Origin: Platanthera guangdongensis
Lineage: Eukaryota; Streptophyta; Magnoliopsida; Asparagales; Orchidaceae
Assembly (NCBI GenBank): GCA_039583875.1
Contig: CM077162.1
Location: 164,732,720 to 164,796,719, forward strand
Length of the DNA: 64,000 nt
Reading direction: 5' to 3'
Shown: piece by piece, positions 35,060 to 45,004 of the stretch
Layout: each line of letters opens with the position of its first letter
Numbering within the stretch: the first letter of the stretch is position 1
Translations under genes and position numbers: made by a program
Notes under the pieces: generated by a model
Told to the model about the DNA's origin: nothing
Databases searched by the model: none
Seen by the model: the letters and a program-made list of their open reading frames with translations, nothing else

Positions 35060-35847
35060 CTCTTCGAATAAAGCCTGGGCGGCCTGGGGGGTTTGTTGTT
35101 AAGCGTACCCCCGGCAGCCGCGTCAATCATTTGACGCGTCTGAAAATTCAGCCCATTATAAAAAATTTGAACTTGCAACCACGTTGACAGCGCGTGGTGC
35201 GGGCAACGGCGGAGGAATTCCTTAAACCGTTCCCAAGTCTCGTATAGAGACTCAGGATCGTTCTGCACAAACAAAGAAATGTCCGCCCGCAACTTTGCAG
35301 TTTTGGCGGGCGGAAAGTACTTCGTTAGGAACCGTTCCGTCAACTCAGCCCACGTGATGATACATCCTCGCGGGAGGGCATTCAACCACGCCTTGGCATT
35401 GGACTTAAGGAAAAAAGGAAATAAGCGCAAATGAATGGCGTCATCAGTGACACCATTGATCTTGAAGGTGTCGCATATCTCCAAGAAATTGGACAAGTGG
35501 ACATTCGGGTCCTCATCCGGCAGTCCATCGAACTGCACGGCGTTTTGGACCATTTGAAAGACACTTGACTTAATTTCAAAATTATTATTGGCCACCGCAG
35601 GGCGAACAATACTCGACCCAGAATCATCCAGGTTAGGTCGGGCGTAATAAGACATAGTACGCTCGTCCGCCGGGGGAAGGTTAGGCGCGGCCATAACTAC
35701 AACAGTGGGTTCTCCGATAGATTCCTCGGGATCTAAAGAAGGATTTCGGCGATGAGATCGGATACGCGCAAGAGAGCGTTCGATCTCAGGGTCGAAGTCT
35801 AAATCTTCAGACTCTGAGGGTTGTCCTCGGGTCATACACCCAAACAA
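35050..35847 (-). pseudogene. E Gag N-terminal part (capsid)
   Basis: A 265-codon frame whose ATG lies about 130-150 bp inside the 5' LTR boundary. It carries the retrotransposon gag/capsid domain, with FLEICDTFKINGV, AWLNALPRGCIITWAEL, FLTKYFPPAKTAKLR and ESLYETWERFKEFLRRCPHH. It runs into a homopolymer (about 35085-35091) where the frame shifts to the next Gag segment, a place where a sequencing indel is possible. Confidence 0.9.
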
Positions 35848-35970
35848 AAATAAAACAAAAATAAACTTTTTTTTTGTTTTTAAAATAAAGTTTTTAGTTT
35901 TTTTTTGTTTTATAGAAAATAAGTAAAATTAATAGACTCCGGAATTCGAAATAGCAACTCGAAAAGAGAG

Positions 35971-35988
35971 TCCCCGGCAACGGCGCCA
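35971..35988 (-). other. E primer-binding site (tRNA-Asp type)
   Basis: The minus strand reads TGGCGCCGTTGCCGGGGA, a few bases inside the 5' LTR, identical to N. Confidence 0.9.
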
Positions 35989-35994
35989 AAAACT

Positions 35995-38900
35995 TGATGT
36001 GCCCGCGAACAGACTCTTACTGTGGTTGGTTCGGTGAGTCGATCGCCGCGGGCTTGCTCGGGTAGGCAAGTGCACCTATCGCAAGTAGTACTCGATATTC
36101 GGGGGAATACCGAGGTCGTATTGTTCTCGGGGTCGTGTTGACTATTCTTACTCCTCCGGGAGGACTATTATTTTACTGAAAGTAAGGTGGAATTTTTTAC
36201 TTAATAAAAGGAGGAAAAGCAAAGGAGCGAAAAAACGATTTAGAAAATATTCGATGAAGGGTTAACGCTCGGCATCGAATCAGATTAAGACTAAAACAAT
36301 TTTTAATAATAAAAAGACTTGGTTTTCAAATTAATAATAAGGCAACTTGGCCGTGGAGGTTCCACAAATGTGAGCTCACCTAGCTATAGGGATATCGCTC
36401 ACCTAAACGTTAAGACTATTCGACCGAACGTTAGTCCGACGAAGGATTCCTCTTAACGCCCGCTTTACGCTAAGAACCCCGCTATTGGGTGGGGAACCCA
36501 ATCCGGTAGAATTACGCTTGTCCTCTCTCGAGGGTATGCACGCAACTCTATTTACCCAGGGGTGATCGGTCCATATGCACGGCCTCTCGGCTAGCTAGCA
36601 TATGGACTACGGAAATAGGGCCCACACATCGATATGTGGTCCTACGCGTCGTAAACCCGGGGTAAACCCTAAGTGCTTAAATTAAAATGAAAATAAAGAG
36701 CTTCAATTATTATAAATCATTTTAAATGTACCAATGCTCTTCGATGCCGAGGCTAATAGCGATTAGCCACACATCGGTATGGGGACGGCTTATAATTTAG
36801 TGAGGCGCGAGTTCGAATTTAAACACTAAACGTTTATAAGAAAGGGACACAAGAAAAATAACAACATTTAGAAAGCTAAAAAGTTAACTAAAACGAGAAC
36901 TCACGCACACTCCAAATTATAAATTAAACAGAAACTAAGTTACACATAAAAGAAAATTCATATTTCACATTTGCGAGTCCCACTCAAACGAGTGGGGGCG
37001 GTAAATAAAGGCTGAAAATTGCAAGTCCTACTCAAACGAGTAGGACTGAAATGAAAGCGAGTCCTACTCAAATGAGTCGGAGAAAATAAATGCGATTACA
37101 GGGCTAAAAAGTCCGGCCATTTAACTCAAGTGAGTAGGCGGAAAAATTAAGAAAGAAAAATTACAAATCCTACTCAAACGAGTAGGCGGGAAATAAAGTC
37201 CGGCCATTTAAACTCAAGTGAGTAGGCGGAAAAATAAAGAAAGAAAAATTACAAGTCCTACTCGAACGAGTAGGACTGAAAATGAAAACGGTGCGCCATT
37301 TAACTCTTAACGAGTAGGCGGAAATAAATACACACAGACACACACACTCCATAAGAAATTCAAGAAAGCAATAAAGCTAACACCTACACTCACACACTCT
37401 ACAAAATTGAACAAAACATAAAAAGAAAGCAATAAAGCTAACACCTACACTCACACACTCTACATGATTTGAACAAAGCATTAAAAATTATACACCTACA
37501 CTCACACACACAACATGAAAAATCAAAGTTACCTAAAAATTAAAACTTTTACTTTTTCAAGCATAGGTTTTGCCAAAAACAAATAAAAAGAAGAAATTAC
37601 AATTTTAGAAGACAAAAGTTTTTCAAAACAAATTGAAAACCAAAGTTTTTGGAAAATAAAAATTTCAACATTTCCATTCCTAGGATTTCATAAAAGAGCT
37701 AAAAAAGTTGAAATAAAAGAGAAAGAAGAAAAAAGGTTTTCATCCTAAAATAAAGCTAAGTAAAAAAAACAAAAGAAACTTTAGTAACTCTTTTACACAC
37801 TCATAAGAGTGAAGATGTTGAAGAAATTAAAAGAAGACATGAAAAAAAAACAAACCTAATTCATCATTTCATGAATTTCTAACAAAACCTAACTTGAGAA
37901 AAATTAAAGGCATGTAAAGAGGAAAACCTATCATCCCTAAGCATGAAAACAAGTAAAAAAAACATGTAAAGTAAGCATGTTACACTCATACACACACACA
38001 CACTTTTCATAAAAGAAGAACTAAATGAAGAACAAAGATAAAACCAAGGATAAAAATGAGAAGGAAAGTGGGCACAAGTGTTCATTCCAAAGCTAAATAT
38101 GAAGAGAAAAACTAACATTTTATTGATTTTTAGGAACTATTACAAGCTATTACAAGGGCTAACGCTAAGACAAAACAAGAAATGAAATAAAAAAGGGAGA
38201 AATCTCCTTACATAGCTTTGAAAATCACGGATGCAGCCCACAAAAAGACACTAACTTGGCCCAAAAATCTGAACCCTTGGACCTTACAGAACTGGGCTAT
38301 TTATAGGCAAAAAATTCTAAGTACACGCCCTCGGTCACGGGCGTGTAGGGGGCGTGACAGTACTATTCATGAAGGCGGCCGGCGATTGGACAGCAAAGTT
38401 GACTTCGGGCTGAGTTCGCAGTAGTCACGCCCCAGGTCACGGGCGTGACACTGGGCGTGTCGGGGAGGTAGAACCGGGCGCGGGTTGCGTCAAATGTCCT
38501 CGGCAGCATCCTGTCAGGCCAGCTGGAAAGGTCACGCCCCAGGTCACGGGCGTGACGCTAGGCGTGTCAGTAGGTGTCGACACTCGACGAATGTCGAGTG
38601 GAAAGTGTCGAGTCGAAATCGTCGAGCGGAAATTGGGTCACGCCCTCGGTCACGGGCGTGACACTAGGCGTGACTGTTGGTGTCGACACTCGACGATCGT
38701 CGAGTTGAATTCGTCGAGAGGAGAGGACACGGGCTTGGGTCACGCCCCGTGTCGGGTGACACGGGCGTGTCGCCAGGCGTGTCGAGCATTTTACTTCAGA
38801 AATCTGCCAGTTCATGGAATTTGAGCGTCACGCCTTGGTCACGGGCGTGACAAATATGTCACGGGCGTGTACTGCCCAATTTTGGCAGATTTTGAATTTT

Positions 38901-39044
38901 TTCTGAAAAATAAAATAAAATAAGTTAGAAGCAAATTTACAAGAATAGGAACATTTTATTGAACAAAAATAAGTAAAAATGACGAAAATAAATGAAAATG
39001 ACTAAATTAATGTGCACAAAAATACGTATATTTACAGTTCATCA
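35995..39044 (-). repeat. E 5' LTR
   Basis: 3050 bp, nearly identical to 25782-28833, and followed directly by ATAGG. It has the same promoter-proximal palindromes and TATA box (38294-38307). Confidence 0.93.
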
Positions 39045-39232
39045 ATAGGCGAAGGGGGAAAGTGTATGTACCCAGACCTTGGGGAACCACTATAAATATC
39101 TGTGTTCTCTGTGTGTGACTATTGCTGTGATTGCTGTTTAAATTTCTGTGAATGCTGTGATTAAATCTGCCTAAAAAAGATTTAGGTCACCTATTCACCC
39201 CCCCTCTAGGTGATTAGGTACAATTTCTTTCA

Positions 39233-40368
39233 GGGTCCCTCCCGTCCGAGGTCATGGAGGAAATCATTATCTTTCTTCACGCAAACAAGGATATTTTACT
39301 CCGAAAAACTCCAGTCCATCGATGAAGAGGTGGAAAAGCTTCTGGAAGCGCAATTTATTTGAGAAGCAAAATATCCCACTTGGCTCGCCGATGTTGTCAT
39401 GGTAAAAAAAGGCCTCCGGCAAGTGGAGGATGTGCGTTAATTATAGAAACTGAAACCAAGACCGCCCAAAGGATAATTTTCCTATTCCTAGAATCGATCA
39501 GCTCATTGATTCAACCATTAGGCACCAACTTCTCAGCTTTATAGACGCGTATTCCGATTACAACCAGATAAGGATGAATCCAGCTGATGAAGAACACACT
39601 GCGCTTAGAACTGACAAAGGTGTATATTGCTACAAGGTGGTTCCCTTTGGCCTCAAAAACGTTGGGGAAACTTATAAATGATTGATGAATAAAGTGTTTA
39701 AGGACCTCATCGACAAGACTATTACGGTTTTGTGGATGACATGTTGGTGAAAAGCATCTATCGCAACAACCACTTGGAAAAACCTGAAAAGTGTTTTCAC
39801 CTCCTTTGCCGCTTCCAAATGCGGCTCATCCTAGCAAATGTGCCTTCATTGTCACGAACGAGAAATTCTTTGGATCCATGATAACCTAACGGGGAATTAA
39901 GGAAAACCCCGAGAAGAGCAGGACATTAGAAGAAATGTCACCTCCGCGCTCAATCAAAGAAGTGCAATGTCTAAATGGAATAATCACCACGCTCTCACGC
40001 TTTCGGGCACACACCGGTAACAAGTACCTCCCCTTCTTTAAAATTCACCGGGGGACGCGCAACTCTAGGTTTCAGTGGACGGATGAATGCCAAGCTGCTT
40101 TTGAGCATCTAAAGCAATACCTGGCCTCGCCCACACTTTTGTCAAAGCCAGTCCCCGGAGTGGTTCTATATCTATACATGGAAATATCTTTAGTGGTCTT
40201 AAACTTAGTATTGGTCAAATACAAAGGGGGATCCAACGACCTGTCTACTACCTTAATAAGATCCTCACAAATACTGAAACTCATTATCCAGCTGTAAACA
40301 CAACAGTCTTAGCCCTCGTCTTCACTATAAGGAAGCTTCAACCATACTTCCAAGTTCATACACTTAAG
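39233..40368 (+). pseudogene. Tat-type gypsy pol remnant: RT and RNase H
   Basis: Broken by several stops and frameshifts. RT pieces resemble gypsy motifs (KWRMCVNYRN, PRIDQLIDST, YSDYNQIRMNPADEEHTA, KVVPFGLKN). A following frame (39935-40297) resembles the RT connection/RNase H segment (SIKEVQCLNGIITTLSRF, FQWTDECQAAFEHLKQYL). It begins abruptly at the A 3' LTR, so the rest of pol lies left of A, outside the window. Confidence 0.8.
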
Positions 40369-40853
40369 GTGCTAACCGAGCAGTCGCTCCGTATAATCCT
40401 CCAGAAGCCGGAGGCATCCGAAAGATTAGTAATATGGGTAGTCGAGCATAGAGAATTTGATATACATTTTCTGCCTCAGCCAATCATCATATCTCAGGTG
40501 TTGGATGACTTCCTCGTGGAAAGCACCCTTTTTTCTGTGGCTGGGGTTGTGCCCGACAATTCCTCTCCTTGTTGGACTCTTTACATTGACAGAGCCTCTG
40601 GAGTCGAGGGGGCTGCAGCAGGGTTACTCCTTGTCAACCCGGAAGAGACTACTTTGGAGTACAACCTCATATTGAAATTCACAGCCACAAACAATGTTGC
40701 TGAGTATGAGGCCCTAGTCGCTGGACTCAAGCTCACCATCGACTACAGGGTAAAGAACATGAACATTCATACTGATTCTCAACTTGTGGCCTCCAAAGTC
40801 AAGAGGGAATTCGAAGCAAAAAGCAGCCAGTAATGACAGTACCTATCGCTCAT
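40369..40853 (+). pseudogene. Tat-type gypsy second (archaeal-like) RNase H domain
   Basis: A 154-codon frame with the order of an additional RNase H typical of Tat-lineage elements: WTLYIDRASG (catalytic Asp; Arg where Gly is usual), a central NNVAEYEALVAGL and MNIHTDSQLV. It is cut by the PIF/Harbinger-like element at 40857, and the sequence continues after 41946. Assignment to Tat rests on this second RNase H. Confidence 0.75.
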
Positions 40854-40856
40854 TAA

Positions 40857-41943
40857 GGGTACGTTTGGTTCCGCGTTTAAGCCCCGTTTCGTTTTCTAAA
40901 AACGCTCCTAACCCACTTTTCTCATTTGTTTTCACGCAACTTTTCCAAGCGCAGCGCATTTTATCGTAGCTGAAAAACCAGCGGGTCGAAACCCAGATCA
41001 CGAGCTCCATTTCTTCGCGTTTGGGGGAGGAGAAGACGTCGAAGGCTGGGCATCAGCTGCCACATCTCCGCCATCTTCTCTAACGGGTTTCAGGGTTCGC
41101 GACTCCGGCGGCATCCACGGCTCACATCCATGGCTGGTCGTCTTCTTCCGGCATCCACGACTCTGGTCTTCTCCGACGGCTTTCAGGGGTCGCAACTCCG
41201 GCGGCATCCACGGCTCAAATCCAGGGCTGGTCGTCTTCTTCCGGCATCACATCTCGTTCGTGTTTCCGGCGGCATCGGGCGACCTTCTCTGCCTCATTCA
41301 CGCCGCATCTTCTCCAACAAGAGAGATCTTACTTCTCCTCCCATCTTCTCCGGCAGGCTGGCGGTGGAGCAGAGCTGAGGAATGGCAGGTGCTGAGCGGC
41401 GGAGGAACAGTACGATTCGATTTTTTTCAGTCGGATATTTTTAAATCGGACCAGAATGTGGGTGAAGCGAGTACTTAAAAAATTTGATTGTAAAACACCA
41501 TAATTCATGTTCCGTAAATTTTTTTTGCAAAAAACATTTTCTTGGGTGGTACAACACATGTAGAGGATGGTGTATTATCCGCACCAAAAATAATTATGTA
41601 GAGCAAAAAATTAGGTACAACACATGTAGAGGATGGTGTATTATCCGCACCAAAAATAATTATCACTTTGTAAGAGAAAACTTTTTGGTGTGTGTAACAC
41701 ATCTAGCGTATATGTTCGCATGCGCTCAAAAAATAATAGAGCACGCATATTTTTAGACACTTAAAAAAAATCCAAAACGCAACCACGGTTTTGCCAAATG
41801 ATTCTCTGTTTGGAACAGCTCTGCAAACACAGACTATCCAAACAGATCTCCATTTCCAACAGTCAGTTTCCAACAGCTCCCTTTACAAACCTGGTTTTAC
41901 AATAGCTCCTTTTACAACCGCTACCGCTAAAACAAATGAAGCC
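40857..41943. mobile_element. PIF/Harbinger-like non-autonomous element
   Basis: 1087 bp flanked by TAA (40854-40856 and 41944-41946). The ends are imperfect inverted repeats: GGGTACGTTTGGTT on the left and GGCTTCATTTGTTT read inward from the right, about 10 of 14 matching. There is no transposase. A GC-rich central part (about 41020-41400) holds repeated GTCGTCTTCTTCCGGCATC motifs. A 50-bp direct repeat (41548-41597 and 41614-41663) lies to its right. The pol sequence on both sides is continuous without it. Confidence 0.65.
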
Positions 41944-41946
41944 TAA

Positions 41947-42154
41947 GACTCTCATCATTATGATTCCCCGATACCAGGTAGTAAACATCCACAGAGAGCA
42001 GAATTCCAAGGCAGATGCGCTCTCTAAGTTGGACACATCTCCTTCTAGCTATCAATCCTGAAGGAGGCGAGTGGAAGAGGTGGTGGCCCCGAGCATTGAG
42101 GGACCATGGGACATAGCTGCAATCAATGTACTAGAATCTTCATGGCTCGGCGAG
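41947..42154 (+). pseudogene. Tat-type gypsy pol remnant, after the DNA element
   Basis: It continues the second RNase H with IPRYQVVNIHREQNSKADALSK, a pattern that closes this domain in gypsy elements. One stop follows shortly. It ends at an inverted repeat next to a truncated Copia LTR. Confidence 0.7.
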
Positions 42155-42481
42155 GTACGAGCTTATCTTGAGTACAAGATAAGCCCGTACGGATTATAAA
42201 ATTTTATCTTGAGATCTTGCGGGATCTGTGTTGTAAGCTCTAACGAGCTGAGTTTTTCGAGAAGTGCCTTGTCTAATAAGAAGTTAGAAAGGTGGGAGAG
42301 ACAGTGGACATACCCATAATCTGGGCAACCACTATAAATTTTGTGTGTTTTCTTTGTGGTGTGGCTTGAAAGCATAAAATAACTAACTCATAACCCACTA
42401 AGTTGAAGATAAGAATAAAAGTCCAAAAACCTATTAACCCCCCTCTATGTTATTAGCTACCTTGAAATTAAAGTCTTTCCA
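42155..42481 (+). repeat. Element D 5' LTR remnant (SIRE-like)
   Basis: The end of a SIRE-like LTR: AACCACTATAAATTTTGTGT, a CCCCCCTCTATG stretch and CTTTCCA, with similarity to the end of A's LTR. The normal TGTTGG start is missing, so the LTR is truncated on the left. The first 36 bp form a near-perfect inverted repeat (42155-42190). Confidence 0.65.
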
Positions 42482-42482
42482 G

Positions 42483-42494
42483 TGGAATCAGAGG
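42483..42494 (+). other. D primer-binding site, mutated
   Basis: TGGAATCAGAGG differs at two positions from the TGGTATCAGAGC site seen in B, and sits right after the LTR end. Confidence 0.65.
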
Positions 42495-42659
42495 GAGGTT
42501 GCTCAAAAAGGACCTAACGGTTAGAGAATATCTCGAAGGGTAGATGAAACAAATATACTTATGCTTTCAGGAGAGAACCATACAGAGGTAGGTTTAATGA
42601 AACTCCCCATCTGCAGGAAGGAGAGTTTTGGAATTTAAAAAGAGAGGGTCGGGCTATTT

Positions 42660-43664
42660 ATGGTGGCCTCTGACCCAAGGATCGTTTTGACTGTCAAAGA
42701 TGGACCTTTTATCCCTATGAAGGTCTCAGTTCTGGATGCCAATGTCCAGAAACCTAAGACTTATTCAGAAATGACCAAGGATGAGGTCATGTTGGCTGCA
42801 TTGGACAAGAGAGCCCAGAACATCATAGTCCGTGCTATTGATGATTCTATCTTTCAAAATATGGTCCACTTCCAGACATCCAAAGTGATGTGGGACACTC
42901 TAGTGGACTACATGGAGGGAACTGAAGAGTCCAAAGATGACAGGAAGTCCATGCTCAACAAGGAGTCTGAGGCTTTCATGCAGTACAAGAGAGAAAATAT
43001 AGTTGCTTACTATGAAAGATTTTTCAGGATTATAAATGAGCTGAAAACCTATGGGAGGGTCTTCAGTCATTATGAGCTTATTGACAAGTTCCTGAGGTCT
43101 CTCACTAGAGATCGGGACACCATGATATGTGCCATCAGAGAGGTGGCCAAGCTAGTTGATACTCCTCCTCATACAATATTTGGGAAGTTGCTGTCTTATG
43201 AAATGCAGCTGACTGCTAGGAAAGAGGAGGATATAAGCAGCAAATCCTTGACCAAGGAGAATACCTCGGCCTTAAGAGAATACAGTACCAGGAAGAGCAA
43301 GGAGAGGATTCCCTCTCCTCCAAGAAGGTCTGCTGACTTAGACAGAACTAGGCCAAGTTCATCTGATAGCAGTTTGTCAGATGAAGACTTTTCTGCCTTC
43401 TTCAGGAAGCTTCAGAACTTGATTAGGAGGAAGCAGTGGAGGTGCAGACCTTCCTCCTCCTCTCATCAAAAGGACTACTACAAGGTAGAGAAGAGGCACT
43501 CCAAGGGAGGAAGGTATGACTCTAATCCTAGTAAACATGTTTCCACTAAAGTTGTTAGCTACAATTGCAGCAAACCTGGGCATGTTATTATTGACTGCCC
43601 AGTGAAGAGAAAAGTGGTTGGTGAGAAAACTGCTCACCAGCATAAGGGCAAGAAGGATAAGTAA
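42660..43664 (+). pseudogene. Element D gag, N-terminal two thirds
   Basis: A 334-codon frame with copia capsid similarity to B: VASDPRIVLTVKDGPFIPM, then AQNIIVRAIDD and FLRSLTRDRDTMICAIREV. The zinc knuckle reads SYNCSKPGHVIIDC, with Ser replacing the first Cys. The true N-terminus upstream is broken. The frame ends at 43664, and the rest of gag (43665-45004, then 56989-57114) has many stops. Confidence 0.88.
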
Positions 43665-45004
43665 TTTATTGCAAAGAAGGAGAAGAGCTGAACTGACTCA
43701 ATTTCATCAGAGTCTGAAGAAGAAGAAGCCTATATTGGGCTGGCTGCTATTGCTGGTGAAGAAGAAGCTGAAGTAGAAGTAGAAGTTGAAGACTATCCCG
43801 CTGCCTAGATAGGAATTAGGGCCCCTCTGACACAATTAGATAGTGATTTAGAGATGGATGTTGAAGATAAAGAAGATGACATCAACTGCTTTGGGCTGAT
43901 GGCAAGGTCTGATGATAAATCCAGCTAGGGACAGCCTGGTCCAGTTAAGGTACATTCCTTATCCAGCTCATCTCCTGACTTAGATTATGAGACTAGTCCA
44001 GACTCTGATGCTTCTTCATCTAGTGATGAAGAGGGCTCAGTTTCTGAAGAAGATGTCAATCAATTGATTGACACTTATGGTGAACTTTAGGATGCCTTTA
44101 AGAAGTGCAAGAAGTTGACTAAAAAGCAAGTTGTGGAGATTTCCTTTCTTTAGCTAGTTGCTGCCCAGCATGCTGAGATAAAATCTTTGCAGGATTAGAA
44201 GGACAGGGAAGATATCCAACTTAAGGTCTTTAATCTAATCCATATAGGCTCCATAAAGTTTAATAATAGTCTCATCAGAGACCTTGAAGAGAAGCTCCAG
44301 AGGGAGAAGAGAGTTGTGGCTAGTTTCTCTAAGCCCAATACAGTGTTTCCCTTGATAGTATCCTTCTCCTCTTGGAAGGGTAAGAAGGGGTTTGGTTTTA
44401 AGAGAAATACTAGAGTTGCCCTTCCAAAGGGAAGGGCAATGCTCCAGCTCAAGCTTTGGCTTCCAAGCCTCCCATTCCTTTTAGAAAAGTTCAGTTACCT
44501 TCAAATAGGTATGACCAGAGAACATCTATGGTCACTGGATGAATGGTAGATCTATTATTGTGATCAAAGAGGTTCACAGCTATGGTGGAAGGTACAGTAG
44601 AGGAGTGAGTGCCTTTAAGGCTCCCCATGAGGAAATATAAATGGCCCATCATGGAATATTTGTTTTTGATGCACCAGCCCCTTCACTCAAGAAAGAGGCA
44701 GTGGCTAACTCTTAATGCCATCCAGCAAAGACCCAGACCAAGGGCAAGTCTATCAGCAAGGCAGATCTAGCAATCTTTGATGCTATAAATAGCATGTCAA
44801 CTGCAAAGATGACTGCTGTAAATAATATTCAGAGCAAGCCAAGAAAACCTACTGAAAGAGTTACCTTCAAAAAGATCCTTGTTGAAAGGAATTTGAAAAA
44901 GGCTACTGCACCTCTTCCTTCTATTTAGTCAGTAGTTAAGCCAACTGCGGGACCTGCTCAGAAGAGAAGGTATAATATACATGAGTGCTGGTGCTGTGGC
45001 AAGA
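43665..45004 (+). pseudogene. Element D gag, degenerate C-terminal part
   Basis: Acidic, Ser-rich and coiled-coil segments parallel to B gag can be followed through about ten stops. It ends inside the second knuckle (CWCCGK), where element G is inserted. No separate gene is supported here. Confidence 0.75.

Larger units (their letters stand above)
25782..39044 (-). mobile_element. Element E: Athila-type Ty3/gypsy retrotransposon
   Basis: LTRs of about 3.05 kb (25782-28833 and 35995-39044) differ at very few positions. A perfect ATAGG target duplication lies at 25777-25781 and 39045-39049. The PBS TGGCGCCGTTGCCGGGGA is the Athila tRNA-Asp type. The gag, protease, RT, RNase H, integrase order and the YSNNYNPGWRNHPNFS and FMDDFSVFG motifs fit Athila. 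The region between integrase and 3' LTR has no env-like ORF. Coding damage: frameshifts near 35.08, 33.88 and 31.34 kb, a TAA at 33516-33518, and Asn at the protease catalytic position. Confidence 0.93.
14697..39232 (+). repeat. Element A 3' LTR, split by B, a CACTA end and E
   Basis: LTR pieces are 14697-15411, about 24015-24384, 24949-25781 and 39050-39232. It starts TGTTGGGT and ends TTTCTTTCA after the CACCCCCCCTCTAGGTG run typical of SIRE-type LTR ends. Without insertions it would be about 2.1 kb including a 200-bp internal duplication. Its 5' partner lies left of the window. The base after its end, 39233, is inside a gypsy pol, the target of A. Confidence 0.8.

Noticed and set aside
44316..44549. 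A 77-codon frame in the D gag region
   Set aside because: It is only a stretch between stops in a decayed gag; no independent start or family.
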